A stretch of 64,000 bases of DNA from Paracoccus sediminicola (GTDB taxonomy: Bacteria > Pseudomonadota > Alphaproteobacteria > Rhodobacterales > Rhodobacteraceae), in assembly GCF_027912835.1 (NCBI RefSeq), contig NZ_CP115768.1:3111233-3175232 (forward strand), given 5' to 3'. The notes beneath the pieces were generated by a model. That model had not been told where the DNA came from, searched no databases, and saw only the letters and a program-made list of their open reading frames with translations. Positions 47,542 through 57,904 of this stretch are shown piece by piece. The translations under genes were made by a program, and so were the position numbers. Numbering within the stretch: position 1 is the first letter of the stretch; each line of letters begins with the position of its first letter.

Positions 47542-48152
47542 TGGCGAAAGACAGCACCAAACCCGCCGGAGCCAAGACCGGCAAGAGCGGAAAGACCACC
47601 GCCACGACGCGTCGCAGCAAAGGGGCGCCCGCGCCGAATACACTTTCCGTGATGGTCTGGGTCGCTGGCGTCATCATCCTGCTGGATCAGGCGCTGAAAT
47701 ATTACGTCGTCCACGTGCTGCGGCTCGATCGTATTCGCGAGATCGACGTGTTGCCGCCCTGGCTCAACCTGCGCATGGCGTGGAACCAGGGGATGAATTT
47801 CGGGCTGTTCAGCTCGACCGAGAGTCTGGTCCGCTGGCTTTTGATCGCCATTGCGCTCGCCGTGTGCGCCTGGGTCATCCTGTGGATGCGTCGCGTGCGG
47901 CCGGGCTGGTTTCCGCAGCTTGCGGCGGGGCTTTTGATCGGCGGCGCGATCGGGAATGTGATCGACCGCATCGCCTATGGCGCGGTGGCGGATTTCCTGA
48001 ACATGTCGCTGCCGAACTGGCAGAATCCCTATAGCTTCAACGTCGCGGATATTTCGATCTTTGCCGGCGCCATAGGGCTGATCCTGCAACCGCCCCAGGG
48101 CGCGGATGCGGGGAAGGACAAGACCCGTGACGCGCCCGGAAAATCCGGCTAG
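47541..48152 (+). CDS. lspA: Lipoprotein signal peptidase II
   Basis: A 203-residue inner-membrane aspartyl protease with four membrane helices. Catalytic aspartates are in [11 protein letters not shown] and [17 protein letters not shown] is the other family block. An unusual ~35-residue Lys/Thr/Ala-rich cytosolic extension precedes the first helix, and a charged tail follows the last. It cleaves lipoproteins such as Pal and the DUF3035 protein encoded next. Confidence 0.93.
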   Translation: MAKDSTKPAGAKTGKSGKTTATTRRSKGAPAPNTLSVMVWVAGVIILLDQALKYYVVHVLRLDRIREIDVLPPWLNLRMAWNQGMNFGLFSSTESLVRWLLIAIALAVCAWVILWMRRVRPGWFPQLAAGLLIGGAIGNVIDRIAYGAVADFLNMSLPNWQNPYSFNVADISIFAGAIGLILQPPQGADAGKDKTRDAPGKSG

Positions 48153-48183
48153 AACGGGCAGCAATGAAGAACGGGGGACCGGT

Positions 48184-48693
48184 ATGCGGGCAATCTGGGC
48201 ACTGATCGGGACGGCGGCGCTGGCGGCCTGTTCCAACGATCCGCAGCTGCACAACATCAGTGCAGGGCGCGATACGCCCGATGAGTTCGCCATCGTGCCG
48301 ACCCGTCCGCTGACCCTGCCGCCGGATCTGAATCAACTGCCTCAGCCGACGCCGGGCAGCGTGAACCGCACCGACCCCAATCCGCAGGGCGATGCGGTCG
48401 CGGCGCTTGGCGGCAATCCCGAACGTCTGGCGCCGACCGGGATCGGCGCGGCGGATGGCGCTCTGGTCAACCACGCCTCGCGGCTTGGCGTTTCGGGGAA
48501 TATCCGTGCGCAGCTCGCCGAGGAGGATGTCGAATGGCGTTCGAACAACTCGCGCCGCCTGCTTGAAACCTGGGCGCGGACTGATGTCTATTATCGCGCC
48601 TATGCGCCGATGACGCTTGACAGCTGGGCCGAGAATGAGCGTTGGCGCCGGGCCGGGGCGCGCACGCCAAGCGCGCCGCCTCTGCTGGACTGA
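48184..48693 (+). CDS. DUF3035 lipoprotein (BamF-like)
   Basis: A 169-residue lipoprotein. The signal [16 protein letters not shown] has the lipobox LAAC with Cys16. The mature part holds the DUF3035 core ([20 protein letters not shown]), a motif shared with BamC, which is why the family has been linked to the alphaproteobacterial BAM subunit BamF. ATG 48184 is preferred because longer starts overlap lspA and lose the signal. It lies between lspA and the M16 peptidases, an envelope-biogenesis setting. Confidence 0.8.
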   Translation: MRAIWALIGTAALAACSNDPQLHNISAGRDTPDEFAIVPTRPLTLPPDLNQLPQPTPGSVNRTDPNPQGDAVAALGGNPERLAPTGIGAADGALVNHASRLGVSGNIRAQLAEEDVEWRSNNSRRLLETWARTDVYYRAYAPMTLDSWAENERWRRAGARTPSAPPLLD

Positions 48694-48711
48694 CGCCCGC
48701 CGCGTCGGGCG
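48694..48711 (+). terminator. Hairpin after DUF3035 gene
   Basis: CGCCCG/CGGGCG with a 6-base loop directly follows the stop codon. No T-run is present. Confidence 0.4.
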
Positions 48712-48803
48712 AAACGTCGCAGCGCGGTCACCCGCTCGTGATTTGCCCGCCACTTCGCGCGACGTCATTCTCGCGCTGCTTCTGAACCGCGAAAGGATCG
48801 CCG

Positions 48804-50333
48804 ATGCGCGCGCTCAGCCTGGCCCTTTGTCTGGCCGTCACCTCTGTCACTGCCACCCGAGCCGCCGCCGACACCCCCGAGGATGTCGGCTATTTCACGC
48901 TGGATAACGGCATGGAGGCGGTGGTGATCGAGGATCATCGCGCTCCGGTCGTGGTGCAGATGGTCTGGTACAAGATCGGCTCTGCCGATGAAGAACCGGG
49001 CAAGACGGGCCTCGCCCATTATCTCGAACATCTCATGTTCAAGGGCACCGACACGCTCGAATCGGGCGAGTTCTCGCAGACTGTCACCGCAAATGGTGGC
49101 AGCGACAACGCTTTCACCAGCTATGATTACACCGCCTATTTTCAGCGGATCGCGAGCGACCGTCTCCCGCTCATCATGGAGATGGAGGCAGACCGGATGC
49201 AGAATCTCCGGATCGGCGAGGAAGACTGGCAGGCCGAGCGGCAGGTGGTTCTGGAAGAACGCGCGCAGCGCACCGACAGCAATCCCGCGGCACTGTTCGG
49301 CGAGGAGCGCAGCGCGGCGCAGTATCTTAACCACCCTTACGGCCGGCCGGTGATCGGCTGGCGGGCCGAGATGATGGAGCTGACGCGAGAAGATGCTCTG
49401 GACTGGTACGACCGCTATTACGCGCCGAACAACGCGATCCTGATCCTTGCAGGCGATGTGACGCCCGAGCGTGCCCGCGAACTGGCCGAGCAATTTTACG
49501 GCCCGATCCCGCCCAAGGAAGAGGTCGCCCGCGACACACGTCCGCAAGAGCCGGAGCAGCGCGCGCCGCGCCGCTTACAGATGACAGATCCGCGCGTGCC
49601 GCAGCCCTCGCTGGTGCGCAGCATCCTTGTGCCAGAGCGTAATCCCGGCGATCAGAAAACCGCCGCGGCGCTGACCGTGCTGTCGGAGCTGCTTGGCGGG
49701 TCGCCGCAGACCTCGGTGCTGGCGCAGGAATTGGTCCTGACCGGCAAAGCGCTGTATGTCGGGACGAGCTATGATGGCTATGCGGTCGATCCGACGAGCT
49801 TCTACATCTCGATGGCTCCGGTGCAGGGCGCCGATCTGGACGAGGCCGAGGCGGCACTTGACGAGGTGCTGGCGGAGTTCCTGGCGGAAGGGCCGGATCC
49901 GGCGCAGCTTGAACGGGTCAAGACCCAGATCAGGGCGGCGCAAATCTATGAACAGGATTCCGCGCGGGGCCGGGCCTATCAATACGGACAGGGTCTCGCG
50001 ACCGGGCTGAGTGTCGAGGATGTCGACGGCTGGACCGCGCTTTTATCCGAGGTGACCGAAGAGGATGTCATGGCGGCGGCTGATCTGGTGCTGAACAGCA
50101 CGGCGAGCGTCACCGGCTGGCTGCTGCCGCCCGCGGCGGGGAACCCCGATATTCAGGCCGAATCTGCGCCGGAAAGCACTACCACATCCCCTGCAAGCCC
50201 CACCGACAAGGCCACTGATCCCACGAAGCCGACGGATCAGAACGGCGCGGCGGGCGCTGGGCTTGCAGCCGAGCCCGCCGCTGCCGATGCGTCCGACCTT
50301 CCGCAAGCCAACACCGAGGAGATCAGCGAATGA
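48804..50333 (+). CDS. M16 zinc peptidase, active subunit
   Basis: A 509-residue periplasmic pitrilysin-family peptidase. The signal peptide MRALSLALCLAVTSVTATRA ends at about residue 22. The inverted zinc motif HYLEH is at about residues 72-76 with the third ligand in ERQVVLEER further on. The last ~50 residues are Pro/Thr/Ala-rich and unstructured. Its stop overlaps the start of the second M16 gene, and the two products probably pair. Confidence 0.9.
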   Translation: MRALSLALCLAVTSVTATRAAADTPEDVGYFTLDNGMEAVVIEDHRAPVVVQMVWYKIGSADEEPGKTGLAHYLEHLMFKGTDTLESGEFSQTVTANGGSDNAFTSYDYTAYFQRIASDRLPLIMEMEADRMQNLRIGEEDWQAERQVVLEERAQRTDSNPAALFGEERSAAQYLNHPYGRPVIGWRAEMMELTREDALDWYDRYYAPNNAILILAGDVTPERARELAEQFYGPIPPKEEVARDTRPQEPEQRAPRRLQMTDPRVPQPSLVRSILVPERNPGDQKTAAALTVLSELLGGSPQTSVLAQELVLTGKALYVGTSYDGYAVDPTSFYISMAPVQGADLDEAEAALDEVLAEFLAEGPDPAQLERVKTQIRAAQIYEQDSARGRAYQYGQGLATGLSVEDVDGWTALLSEVTEEDVMAAADLVLNSTASVTGWLLPPAAGNPDIQAESAPESTTTSPASPTDKATDPTKPTDQNGAAGAGLAAEPAAADASDLPQANTEEISE

Positions 50334-51673
50334 GCTTTTTGCGCCTGATAGCCGCGACGGCGACCGCTCTGGCCCTCAGCGGTCCGGCCCGCGCCATCGA
50401 TATCCAGCAGGTGACCTCGCCGGGCGGCATCGAGGCCTGGCTGGTCGAGGACGATTCGATCCCCTTCATCGCGCTGAACTTCGCCTTTCGCGGGGGCGCT
50501 AGCCTTGATGCGCCGGGCAAGCGCGGTGCGATCAATCTGATGACCCATACGCTTGAAGAGGGCGCGGCTGAGATGGATGCCACCGCCTTCGCCGCCGCTT
50601 TGGAAGAGCTTGGGGCGGGGATCACCTTCGATGTCGGCGACGACGCGCTGACCGTGTCGGCCCGCTTCCTGACCGAAAACCGCGACGAGGCGGCAAAGCT
50701 GCTGCGCGATGCGCTGACCGAGCCGCGCTTTGACGAAGACGCGGTCGAGCGGGTCAAGGGTCAGGTCATGGCGGTGATTCGCTCGGAAGACACCGATCCG
50801 CAAAGCATTGCGCGCAAGGCAGCCGCCAAGGCTGTGTTCGGCGCGCATCCCTACGGCAGCTCGATCAATGGCACTGCTGAAACTGTGGCGCCGCTTGGCC
50901 CGCAGGATATGGTCGAGGCGCTGAACAGGGTCGTCGCGCGTGATCGTGTCGTGGTTGGCGCGGCGGGGGATGTCTCACCAGAAGATCTGGGAATGCTGAT
51001 TGACGAGATCCTCGGTGGCATCCCCGAGACCGGAACCGCGCCCTTGCCCGAACAGGCCGAGTTCCTTTCGGATGGCGGTCTGGAACTGATCGAATGGGAC
51101 AGTCCGCAGACGGTGGTCGGCTTCGTTCAGCCTGCCCCCGAGATGGATGATCCCGATTATTTCGCGGCTTTCGTGGCCGATCATATCCTCGGCGGCGGTG
51201 GGTTCTCGTCGCGGCTGATGGAAGAGATCCGAGAGAAGCGCGGCTTGACCTACGGCGTCTATACCTCGCTGGTGAACGCGCTTTACGGGCCGACATGGCA
51301 GGGCAGCATGGCAAGTTCCAACGGATCGGTTGCCGAGGCGGTCGAGCTGGTGCGGCAGGAATGGGCGCGCATGTCGGAAGGCGTGACCGAGCAGGAGCTG
51401 GCCGATGCCAAGACCTATCTCACCGGTGAATATCCGTTGCGCTGGGATGGCAATGGCAAAATCGCGGGAATTCTCGCCGGGATGCAGCTGATCGGCTTGC
51501 CCATCGACTATCCGGACACACGAAACGCCATGATCGAAGCGGTCACCGCCGATGACGTGGCGCGAGTCGCCGATAAATGGCTGGATGCAGAGGCGCTGCA
51601 ATTCGTGCTGGTCGGCCAGCCCGAGGGTGTGGATTCCGATCCCGGAAGCGAGGGGTCCGACGCCGTGGAATAG
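50330..51673 (+). CDS. M16 peptidase-like protein, catalytically inactive subunit
   Basis: A 447-residue exported M16 protein (signal MSFLRLIAATATALALSGPARA). At the zinc site the HxxEH motif reads HTLEE, so the second His is missing, as in inactive partner subunits. The glycine-rich loop GGGGFSSRLMEEIREKRGLTYG, shown here only in part, matches the R/Y pair used for substrate binding. A two-subunit peptidase with the upstream gene is likely. Its role is unknown; related pairs degrade periplasmic peptides. Confidence 0.88.
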   Translation: MSFLRLIAATATALALSGPARAIDIQQVTSPGGIEAWLVEDDSIPFIALNFAFRGGASLDAPGKRGAINLMTHTLEEGAAEMDATAFAAALEELGAGITFDVGDDALTVSARFLTENRDEAAKLLRDALTEPRFDEDAVERVKGQVMAVIRSEDTDPQSIARKAAAKAVFGAHPYGSSINGTAETVAPLGPQDMVEALNRVVARDRVVVGAAGDVSPEDLGMLIDEILGGIPETGTAPLPEQAEFLSDGGLELIEWDSPQTVVGFVQPAPEMDDPDYFAAFVADHILGGGGFSSRLMEEIREKRGLTYGVYTSLVNALYGPTWQGSMASSNGSVAEAVELVRQEWARMSEGVTEQELADAKTYLTGEYPLRWDGNGKIAGILAGMQLIGLPIDYPDTRNAMIEAVTADDVARVADKWLDAEALQFVLVGQPEGVDSDPGSEGSDAVE

Positions 51674-51692
51674 GCCCGGTCTGTAAGGTAAC

Positions 51693-51716
51693 GCCGCACC
51701 TCCCGTTCGGGGCGGC
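51693..51716. terminator. Possible bidirectional hairpin
   Basis: CGCCGC-ACC-TCCC and GGGGCGGCG around a GTTC loop can pair with bulges between the convergent M16 gene and the small lipoprotein gene. Low confidence because the stem is imperfect and lacks a T-run. Confidence 0.3.
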
Positions 51717-51743
51717 GCGGCGCTCTGGATGCGCCGGGGTCGG

Positions 51744-51920
51744 TTATTCGACCTGAACCGCGCCGGTTCCGCCAAGCGCAGCGCCCACGACGGCGCCGGG
51801 CGCCCCGCCGACCACTGCTCCGGTGGCGGCTCCGGTTGTGGCGCGGGTAGCGGTGTTTTCCCCGCAGGCAGCGAGGGCGAGGGTTGCGCCGCAAATCAGA
51901 ATGACAGTCATTTTCTTCAT
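51744..51920 (-). CDS. 58-residue glycine-zipper lipoprotein
   Basis: MKKMTVILICGATLALAACG begins a small lipoprotein with lipobox LAAC and Cys19. The mature part is a glycine zipper, ATTGAATGAVVGGAPGAVVG followed by AALGGTGAVQVE. GGAG is 8 bases before the ATG. Glycine-zipper lipoproteins of the entericidin/osmotically inducible kind insert into or pack against membranes; the role here is unknown. The gene diverges from mutL. Confidence 0.75.
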   Translation of the reverse strand: MKKMTVILICGATLALAACGENTATRATTGAATGAVVGGAPGAVVGAALGGTGAVQVE

Positions 51921-51941
51921 CGGAATTCTCCTGGGTCCAGA

Positions 51942-51955
51942 CGGAATATGTTCCG
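51942..51955. promoter_or_regulatory. Inverted repeat upstream of the small lipoprotein gene
   Basis: CGGAA-TATG-TTCCG is a perfect 5-bp dyad located 22 bases upstream of the lipoprotein start, in the gap shared with mutL. It may be an operator or a 5' UTR hairpin. Confidence 0.3.
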
Positions 51956-52057
51956 CTGCAAGGATAACGCGATGCCCCTGATCGGGGGTTTCCGCTTATC
52001 GAAGGCTGATCATGCGAATCATTTCATGCTCATCCAGAACTTGCTAGATATTGGGGT

Positions 52058-53881
52058 ATGAACACGCACAGCCCCCATATACGCCCGGTGATCCGCCAGC
52101 TCGATGACGGCGTCGCCAATCGGATCGCCGCCGGGGAGGTCGTCGAGCGCCCGGCCTCGGCGGTGAAGGAACTTGTCGAAAACGCGCTCGATGCCGGGGC
52201 GCGGCGAGTGGATGTGACCATTGCCCAAGGCGGCAAGGCGCTGATCCGGGTCGCCGATGACGGTTGCGGTATGACGGCGGAGGATCTGCCGCTCGCGCTG
52301 TCGCGCCACGCCACGTCGAAAATCGACGGTTCCGATCTGCTGGCGATCAGCAGTTTCGGCTTTCGTGGCGAGGCCTTGCCGTCGCTCGGCGCTGTGGGGC
52401 GGCTGACCATCACCTCGCGCGCGGGGGAGGACGGGGCCGAAATCAGGGTCACCGGTGGCCATGCCGATCCGGTTCGCCCGGCCGCCGCGAATCGCGGCAC
52501 GGTCGTTGAACTGCGCGACCTGTTCTTTGCCACGCCCGCCCGGCTGAAATTTCTGCGCAGTGAGCGGGCGGAGACCCAGGCCATCGCGGATGTGATCCGC
52601 CGGCTGGCCATGGCCGAGCCCTCGGTGGCGTTCAGCCTGTCGGACGAGGATCGGGTGATCTTCCGCGCCGATGCGGAGCAGGGGGACCTGTTCGACGCGC
52701 TCCACGCAAGGCTGACCCGGGTGATGGGGCGCGAGTTCATCGATAACGCCATTCGCATCGACGCCGAGCGCGACGGGGTCCGCCTGACCGGCTTTGCCGC
52801 GCTGCCGACCTATTCTCGCGGGGCGGCGGTGGCGCAGCATGTGTTCGTGAACACCCGCCCGGTGCGGGACAAGCTGCTGACCGGCGCGCTGCGGGCCGGA
52901 TATTTCGACGTTCTGCCCTCGGGTCGGCATCCGGCTGCGGTGCTGTTCGTGGATTGTGATCCGCAATTCGTCGATGTGAACGTGCACCCGGCCAAGGCCG
53001 AGGTGCGGTTCCGCGATCCCTCCCTTGTGCGCGGCATGGTGGTCTCGACCCTGCGCCACAGCCTCGCGGGTGAATCGCGCCGCGCATCAGACACGGTGAG
53101 CGCGGCGACCCTCGCGGCTTTTCAAACCGGGGGGCAGGCCGAGGCGCCCCGCCGTTATCAGATGGAGTATCGCCCAAACACGCCGTCCCGCGCGGCCATC
53201 CAGACTGCCTATCAGGCGCAGGCTCCCGGTTTTGAAGGTTTCTCCGAGACGCCCTCAGCCCGGTTTGAAGCCGTGTCCGAAAGTGATTTCGGGACGGATG
53301 CACCGCTTGGGGCCGCGCGGGCGCAGATTCATGAAAACTACATCGTGGCGCAAACCGGCGACGGAATGATCCTTGTCGATCAGCATGCCGCCCATGAACG
53401 GCTCGTCTATGAGCGGCTGAAGACGCTTGCGGACGAGAACGGCATCACCAGCCAGTCGCTGCTGATCCCCGAGATCGTCGAGTTGCCGGAAGAAGACGCC
53501 GCGCGCGTGCTGTCGGTTGCCGAGGATCTTGCCGCTCTGGGGCTGCATGTCGAACCCTTCGGAGGCGGCGCTGTCGCGGTGCGGGAGATCCCTGCGCTGC
53601 TTGGCAAGCTGGATGCGGCGGCGCTGATCCGCGATATTGCCGATGATCTGGCCGATCAGGGTGCGTCCGACCGGCTGAAGGCGCGGGTCGATGCGGTGCT
53701 CTCGTCGATGGCCTGCCACGGCTCGGTCCGTTCGGGTCGCCGCATGACCGCCGACGAGATGAACGCGCTGCTGCGCGAGATGGAGCGGACGCCCCGCTCG
53801 GGGCAGTGCAATCACGGGCGGCCAACATGGGTGAAGCTTTCGCTGAACGATATCGAGCGGCTCTTCGGACGCAAGGATTGA
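52058..53881 (+). CDS. mutL: DNA mismatch repair protein MutL
   Basis: A 607-residue GHKL ATPase. N-terminal motifs are [31 protein letters not shown] and [10 protein letters not shown]. The C-terminal domain holds the endonuclease metal motif DQHA-x2-E-x4-E ([12 protein letters not shown]) and its companions ACHGSVR and QCNHGRPTW. The protein should therefore nick DNA itself, as expected for bacteria without MutH. A linker (about residues 350-420) is variable. Confidence 0.95.
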   Translation: MNTHSPHIRPVIRQLDDGVANRIAAGEVVERPASAVKELVENALDAGARRVDVTIAQGGKALIRVADDGCGMTAEDLPLALSRHATSKIDGSDLLAISSFGFRGEALPSLGAVGRLTITSRAGEDGAEIRVTGGHADPVRPAAANRGTVVELRDLFFATPARLKFLRSERAETQAIADVIRRLAMAEPSVAFSLSDEDRVIFRADAEQGDLFDALHARLTRVMGREFIDNAIRIDAERDGVRLTGFAALPTYSRGAAVAQHVFVNTRPVRDKLLTGALRAGYFDVLPSGRHPAAVLFVDCDPQFVDVNVHPAKAEVRFRDPSLVRGMVVSTLRHSLAGESRRASDTVSAATLAAFQTGGQAEAPRRYQMEYRPNTPSRAAIQTAYQAQAPGFEGFSETPSARFEAVSESDFGTDAPLGAARAQIHENYIVAQTGDGMILVDQHAAHERLVYERLKTLADENGITSQSLLIPEIVELPEEDAARVLSVAEDLAALGLHVEPFGGGAVAVREIPALLGKLDAAALIRDIADDLADQGASDRLKARVDAVLSSMACHGSVRSGRRMTADEMNALLREMERTPRSGQCNHGRPTWVKLSLNDIERLFGRKD

Positions 53882-53936
53882 CCCGGAGCGCAGCATGGCG
53901 CGACAAGCGGGATAAGGTTCGGCAGAGGAGGTATGC

Positions 53937-54854
53937 GTGACGCTGCTATTTACCCACGAAAGCGCCGCAGGCCATGTGACGCCATCAGGTCACCCCGAGC
54001 AGGTCGCGCGACATGAAGCGGTGATTGGGGCGCTGTCCGATCTGGATCTCGACCGGCGGGCCGCGCCCGAGGCAGACGAGGCTGCGCTGCTGCGCTGTCA
54101 CCCGGCGCGCTATCTCGACCGGATTCGCGCGGCCATACCGCAGGAAGGGTGGCATATGCTGGATGGCGACACGCATCTTTCGCCGGACAGCCTTGAGGCC
54201 GCGCTGCGCGGTGCGGGCGGTGCGGTTGCAGCGGTGGATGCGGTTCTAGATGGCGTGTCGAATAATGCATTCGTTGCCATGCGCCCGCCCGGCCACCATG
54301 CCGAGGCCGAGACGCCGATGGGGTTCTGCATCTTCGCGAATGCGGCGATTGCCGCGAAGCACGCGCTTGACGCGCGCGGGCTCGATCGCGTCGCGGTTCT
54401 GGACTTCGACGTGCATCACGGCAATGGCACGCAGGCGCTGCTGTGGGACGAGCGCCGAACGCTGTTCGCATCAAGCCACCAGATGCCGCTCTGGCCCGGT
54501 TCGGGCGACGCGTCCCAGACCGGCGAGTTCGACAATGTCGTCAATGCGCCATTGCCGCCCGGTTCGGCAGGGAGCGAGGCCCGCACCGCCTGGGACTCGA
54601 TCCTGGCGCGGGTCGATGGCTTTGCCCCGCAACTCGTTATCATCTCGGCCGGATTCGATGCCCATACGGATGACCCGCTTGCCGATCTGCACTGGCGCGA
54701 GGCCGATTTCGCCGCGCTGACCAACGCGATCCTTTCAACGGCGGAAAACCACAACGCGAAGGTGGTTTCTTGCCTCGAAGGCGGCTACAACCTTGCGGCG
54801 CTCGGGAGTTCTGTCCGGGCGCATGTTGAAACCCTGATGAGGCGCGCAGGATGA
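53937..54854 (+). CDS. Histone deacetylase-family (acetylpolyamine amidohydrolase-like) enzyme
   Basis: A 305-residue arginase-fold zinc hydrolase. Visible residues: RPPGHHAE with the catalytic His pair, LDFDVHHGNGTQ with two zinc ligands, and SAGFDAHTDDPL with the third. GTG 53937 follows GAGGAGG. Substrates of bacterial members include acetyl-lysine proteins, acetylpolyamines and related amides; which applies is unknown. Its stop overlaps xseB (ATGA). Confidence 0.88.
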   Translation: MTLLFTHESAAGHVTPSGHPEQVARHEAVIGALSDLDLDRRAAPEADEAALLRCHPARYLDRIRAAIPQEGWHMLDGDTHLSPDSLEAALRGAGGAVAAVDAVLDGVSNNAFVAMRPPGHHAEAETPMGFCIFANAAIAAKHALDARGLDRVAVLDFDVHHGNGTQALLWDERRTLFASSHQMPLWPGSGDASQTGEFDNVVNAPLPPGSAGSEARTAWDSILARVDGFAPQLVIISAGFDAHTDDPLADLHWREADFAALTNAILSTAENHNAKVVSCLEGGYNLAALGSSVRAHVETLMRRAG

Positions 54855-55084
54855 GTGAAATCGCGGAGATGTCCTTCGAGGATGCGATGAAAGAGCTGGA
54901 GCAGGTCGTCTCTCAGCTGGAAAGCGGCAACGCCACGCTTGAGGACTCGATCAAGCTTTACGAGCGCGGTGCCAAGCTGCGGGCCCATTGCGAGGCGCGG
55001 CTGCGTGCCGCCGAGGAGCGGATCGAAAAGATCACTCTGGCTCAGGGCCAGCCCACCGGAACGACCAAGGCCGAGGGGCTTTGA
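54851..55084 (+). CDS. xseB: Exodeoxyribonuclease VII small subunit
   Basis: A 77-residue helical protein, SFEDAMKELEQVVSQLESGN then LEDSIKLYERGAKLR, the hallmark of XseB. It coats the XseA nuclease as a coiled-coil bundle; xseA is not in the window. It overlaps ispA by one base, the usual xseB-ispA-dxs order. Confidence 0.95.
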   Translation: MSEIAEMSFEDAMKELEQVVSQLESGNATLEDSIKLYERGAKLRAHCEARLRAAEERIEKITLAQGQPTGTTKAEGL

Positions 55085-55947
55085 TGAACGAACAGATGGA
55101 GGCCGTGAAGGCAAAGGTGGAGGCACGTCTCGACGCTGCCATGGCTGACATGCCCAAGGGCGAACTTGCCGACGCGATGCGCTATGCCTGTGTCGGCGGC
55201 AAGAAGCTGCGCGCCTTTCTGGTCATGGAATCGGCGCGGCTGCACGATGTGCCAGAAGAGGCCGCGCTGCCGGTTGCAGCCGCCGTCGAGGCGCTGCATG
55301 CCTATAGCCTTGTTCATGACGATCTTCCGGCCATGGATAACGACGATCTGCGTCGCGGCATGCCGACCGTTCATTTGCAATGGTCCGAGGCGACGGCGAT
55401 CCTTGCTGGCGATGCGCTCCAGACCCTCGCTTTTCAGCTTCTGTCTGACCCCGCCATCGGGGATGATGCAGCGCGGCTGAGGCTGATCCGCGCCTTCGTG
55501 CAAGCCGTCGGGGCGAGCGGAATGGTCCATGGTCAGATGCTGGACATCGCCGCCGAACAGGCGACGGCGCCGCTCGATCTGGCCGGGATCAAGCGGATGC
55601 AGGCCGCCAAGACCGGCGCGTTGATTATCTTCGCCGCCGAAGCCGGTGCGCTGATTGCCGGAGAGGACGGAGAGAAGCTGCGCGATTATGCGGCCGATCT
55701 TGGGCTGGCCTTCCAGATCCATGACGATGTGCTGGATGTGACAGGCGACGAGGACATGATCGGCAAGCGCGTCGGCAAGGATGCCGAGGCTGGCAAGGCA
55801 ACCTTCGTTTCGCTGCTCGGTCTCGAAGACGCGCGGCGTCGCGCCACTGAACTGACAGAGCGCGCGATCGACGCATTGTCACCATATGGTGACAGGGCGG
55901 AAAACTTGAGGGATCTGGCGCGTTTCGTTATCGATCGCCAAAGCTGA
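55084..55947 (+). CDS. ispA: Polyprenyl (geranyl/farnesyl) diphosphate synthase
   Basis: A 287-residue all-helical prenyltransferase. The first Asp-rich motif [10 protein letters not shown] is at about residues 79-88 and the second, DDVLD, near residue 214. It joins IPP to allylic diphosphates to give C15 chains for ubiquinone and carotenoids. The start overlaps the xseB stop. dxs follows 22 bases on. Confidence 0.95.
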   Translation: MNEQMEAVKAKVEARLDAAMADMPKGELADAMRYACVGGKKLRAFLVMESARLHDVPEEAALPVAAAVEALHAYSLVHDDLPAMDNDDLRRGMPTVHLQWSEATAILAGDALQTLAFQLLSDPAIGDDAARLRLIRAFVQAVGASGMVHGQMLDIAAEQATAPLDLAGIKRMQAAKTGALIIFAAEAGALIAGEDGEKLRDYAADLGLAFQIHDDVLDVTGDEDMIGKRVGKDAEAGKATFVSLLGLEDARRRATELTERAIDALSPYGDRAENLRDLARFVIDRQS

Positions 55948-55969
55948 AGCCCCGGAAAGCGCCGCCAAG

Positions 55970-57886
55970 ATGAGCCAAAACCGCCCGAAGACACCTGTGC
56001 TTGACCGGGTCAACCTGCCCTCGGATCTCAAATCGCTGAGCGATCGCGAGCTGTTGAAACTCGCCGAAGAGCTGCGGGCCGAAACGATCAGCGCCGTGAG
56101 CGAAACGGGCGGTCATCTAGGCGCGGGGCTGGGCGTGGTCGAACTGACAGTGGCACTGCATGCCGTGTTCGAGGCCCCGCGCGACAAGATCATCTGGGAT
56201 GTCGGCCATCAATGCTATCCCCACAAGATCCTGACCGGGCGCCGCGACCGCATCCGCACGCTGCGCATGGGCGGAGGCTTGTCGGGTTTCACCAAACGCT
56301 CGGAAAGCCCTTATGACGCGTTCGGGGCGGGTCACAGCTCGACCTCGATCAGCGCGGCGCTCGGCTTCGCGATGGCGCGGGAACTGGGCGGCGATCCCGG
56401 CGATGCGGTGGCGGTGATCGGAGATGGCGCCATGTCGGCGGGGATGGCCTTCGAGGCGCTGAACAATGCCGGGCATCTCGGCAAGCGGCTCTTCGTGATC
56501 CTGAACGACAACGAAATGTCCATCGCGCCGCCGACCGGGGCGCTGTCGTCTTATCTGACGCGACTCTATTCCGAGGGGCCGTTTCACGAGCTGAAGGCGA
56601 TGGCCAAGGGCGCGGTCGGTTTTCTGCCCGAGCCGCTTCAGGAAGGTGCCCGCCGGGCCAAGGACATGCTGAAAGGCATGGCGGTGGGCGGCACGCTGTT
56701 CGAGGAACTCGGCTTTTCCTATATCGGACCGGTGGACGGGCATGATCTGGAGCAGCTTCTGCCCCTGCTGCGCGCGCTCAAGACGCGCGCGACCGGGCCG
56801 GTGCTGATCCACGCGATCACGAAAAAGGGCAAAGGATACGCGCCCGCAGAGGGTTCGGCGGATCGCGGCCATGCCCGTGGCAGGTTCGACGTGGTGACCG
56901 GCGAGCAGGCCAAGGCCAAATCCAACGCGCCAAGCTATACCAGCGTTTTCGCCAAGTCGCTGATTCGCGAGGCCGAGTCGGACGACCGCATCGCGGCCGT
57001 CACAGCCGCGATGCCGGACGGAACCGGGCTGAATCTGTTTGCCGAGCGTTTCCCGCGACGTTGCTTCGATGTCGGCATCGCCGAACAGCATGCGGTGACC
57101 TTTTCTGCCGGACTCGCCGCGGGCGGGATCAAGCCGTTCTGCGCGATTTACTCGACCTTTCTGCAGCGCGGCTATGATCAGGTCGTGCATGACGTGGCGA
57201 TCCAGCGCCTTCCAGTGCGCTTCGCCATCGACCGTGCCGGGTTGGTCGGGGCTGACGGTGCGACCCATGCCGGCTCGTTCGACGTCGGATATATGGCCAG
57301 CCTTCCGGGCATGGTGGTCATGGCCGCCGCCGACGAGGCAGAGCTGGTCCATATGGTCGCCACGGCCGCCGCTCATGACGACGGGCCCATCGCCTTCCGC
57401 TTTCCGCGTGGCGAAGGGGCCGGGGTCGAGATGCCAGAGCGCGGAGAGCCCCTGGAGATCGGCAAGGGCCGCATCATGGCCGAAGGTAGCGGCGTGGCGA
57501 TCCTGTCATTCGGAACAAGGCTATCGGAGGTGATGAAGGCGCGCGAATCGCTCGTCTCTCGTGGGATCACCCCCACTGTCGCCGATGCGCGTTTCGCCAA
57601 GCCGCTCGATCGCGAGATGATCCTGAAACTGGCCGCGGATCACGGCGCGCTCATCACTATCGAAGAGGGCGCGGTGGGCGGCTTCGGCAGCCATGTCGCG
57701 CAGCTTCTGGCGGATGAAGGGGTGTTCGATCACGGGCTGAAATTCCGCTCGATGGTGCTGCCCGATACGTTCATCGATCATAACAGTCCCGCTGCAATGT
57801 ATGAGGATGCTGCGATGAGTGCCGCCGACATCGAGGCGAAGGTGCTGGAGATTATGGGCGTGGCGCAGATCGGCGCGCGCGGCTGA
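55970..57886 (+). CDS. dxs: 1-deoxy-D-xylulose-5-phosphate synthase
   Basis: A 638-residue thiamine-diphosphate enzyme making DXP from pyruvate and glyceraldehyde-3-phosphate, the first step of the MEP pathway. TPP-binding [18 protein letters not shown] is near residues 150-167; other marks are [28 protein letters not shown] and [15 protein letters not shown]. Clustered with xseB and ispA. Confidence 0.97.
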   Translation: MSQNRPKTPVLDRVNLPSDLKSLSDRELLKLAEELRAETISAVSETGGHLGAGLGVVELTVALHAVFEAPRDKIIWDVGHQCYPHKILTGRRDRIRTLRMGGGLSGFTKRSESPYDAFGAGHSSTSISAALGFAMARELGGDPGDAVAVIGDGAMSAGMAFEALNNAGHLGKRLFVILNDNEMSIAPPTGALSSYLTRLYSEGPFHELKAMAKGAVGFLPEPLQEGARRAKDMLKGMAVGGTLFEELGFSYIGPVDGHDLEQLLPLLRALKTRATGPVLIHAITKKGKGYAPAEGSADRGHARGRFDVVTGEQAKAKSNAPSYTSVFAKSLIREAESDDRIAAVTAAMPDGTGLNLFAERFPRRCFDVGIAEQHAVTFSAGLAAGGIKPFCAIYSTFLQRGYDQVVHDVAIQRLPVRFAIDRAGLVGADGATHAGSFDVGYMASLPGMVVMAAADEAELVHMVATAAAHDDGPIAFRFPRGEGAGVEMPERGEPLEIGKGRIMAEGSGVAILSFGTRLSEVMKARESLVSRGITPTVADARFAKPLDREMILKLAADHGALITIEEGAVGGFGSHVAQLLADEGVFDHGLKFRSMVLPDTFIDHNSPAAMYEDAAMSAADIEAKVLEIMGVAQIGARG

Positions 57887-57904
57887 CCAGAAGGATTTTC
57901 GGCA

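Noticed and set aside
45943..47643. 566-codon open frame on the minus strand opposite purH
   Set aside because: Rich in Arg, Gly and His with no family motif; arises from codon bias in GC-rich DNA opposite a certain gene.
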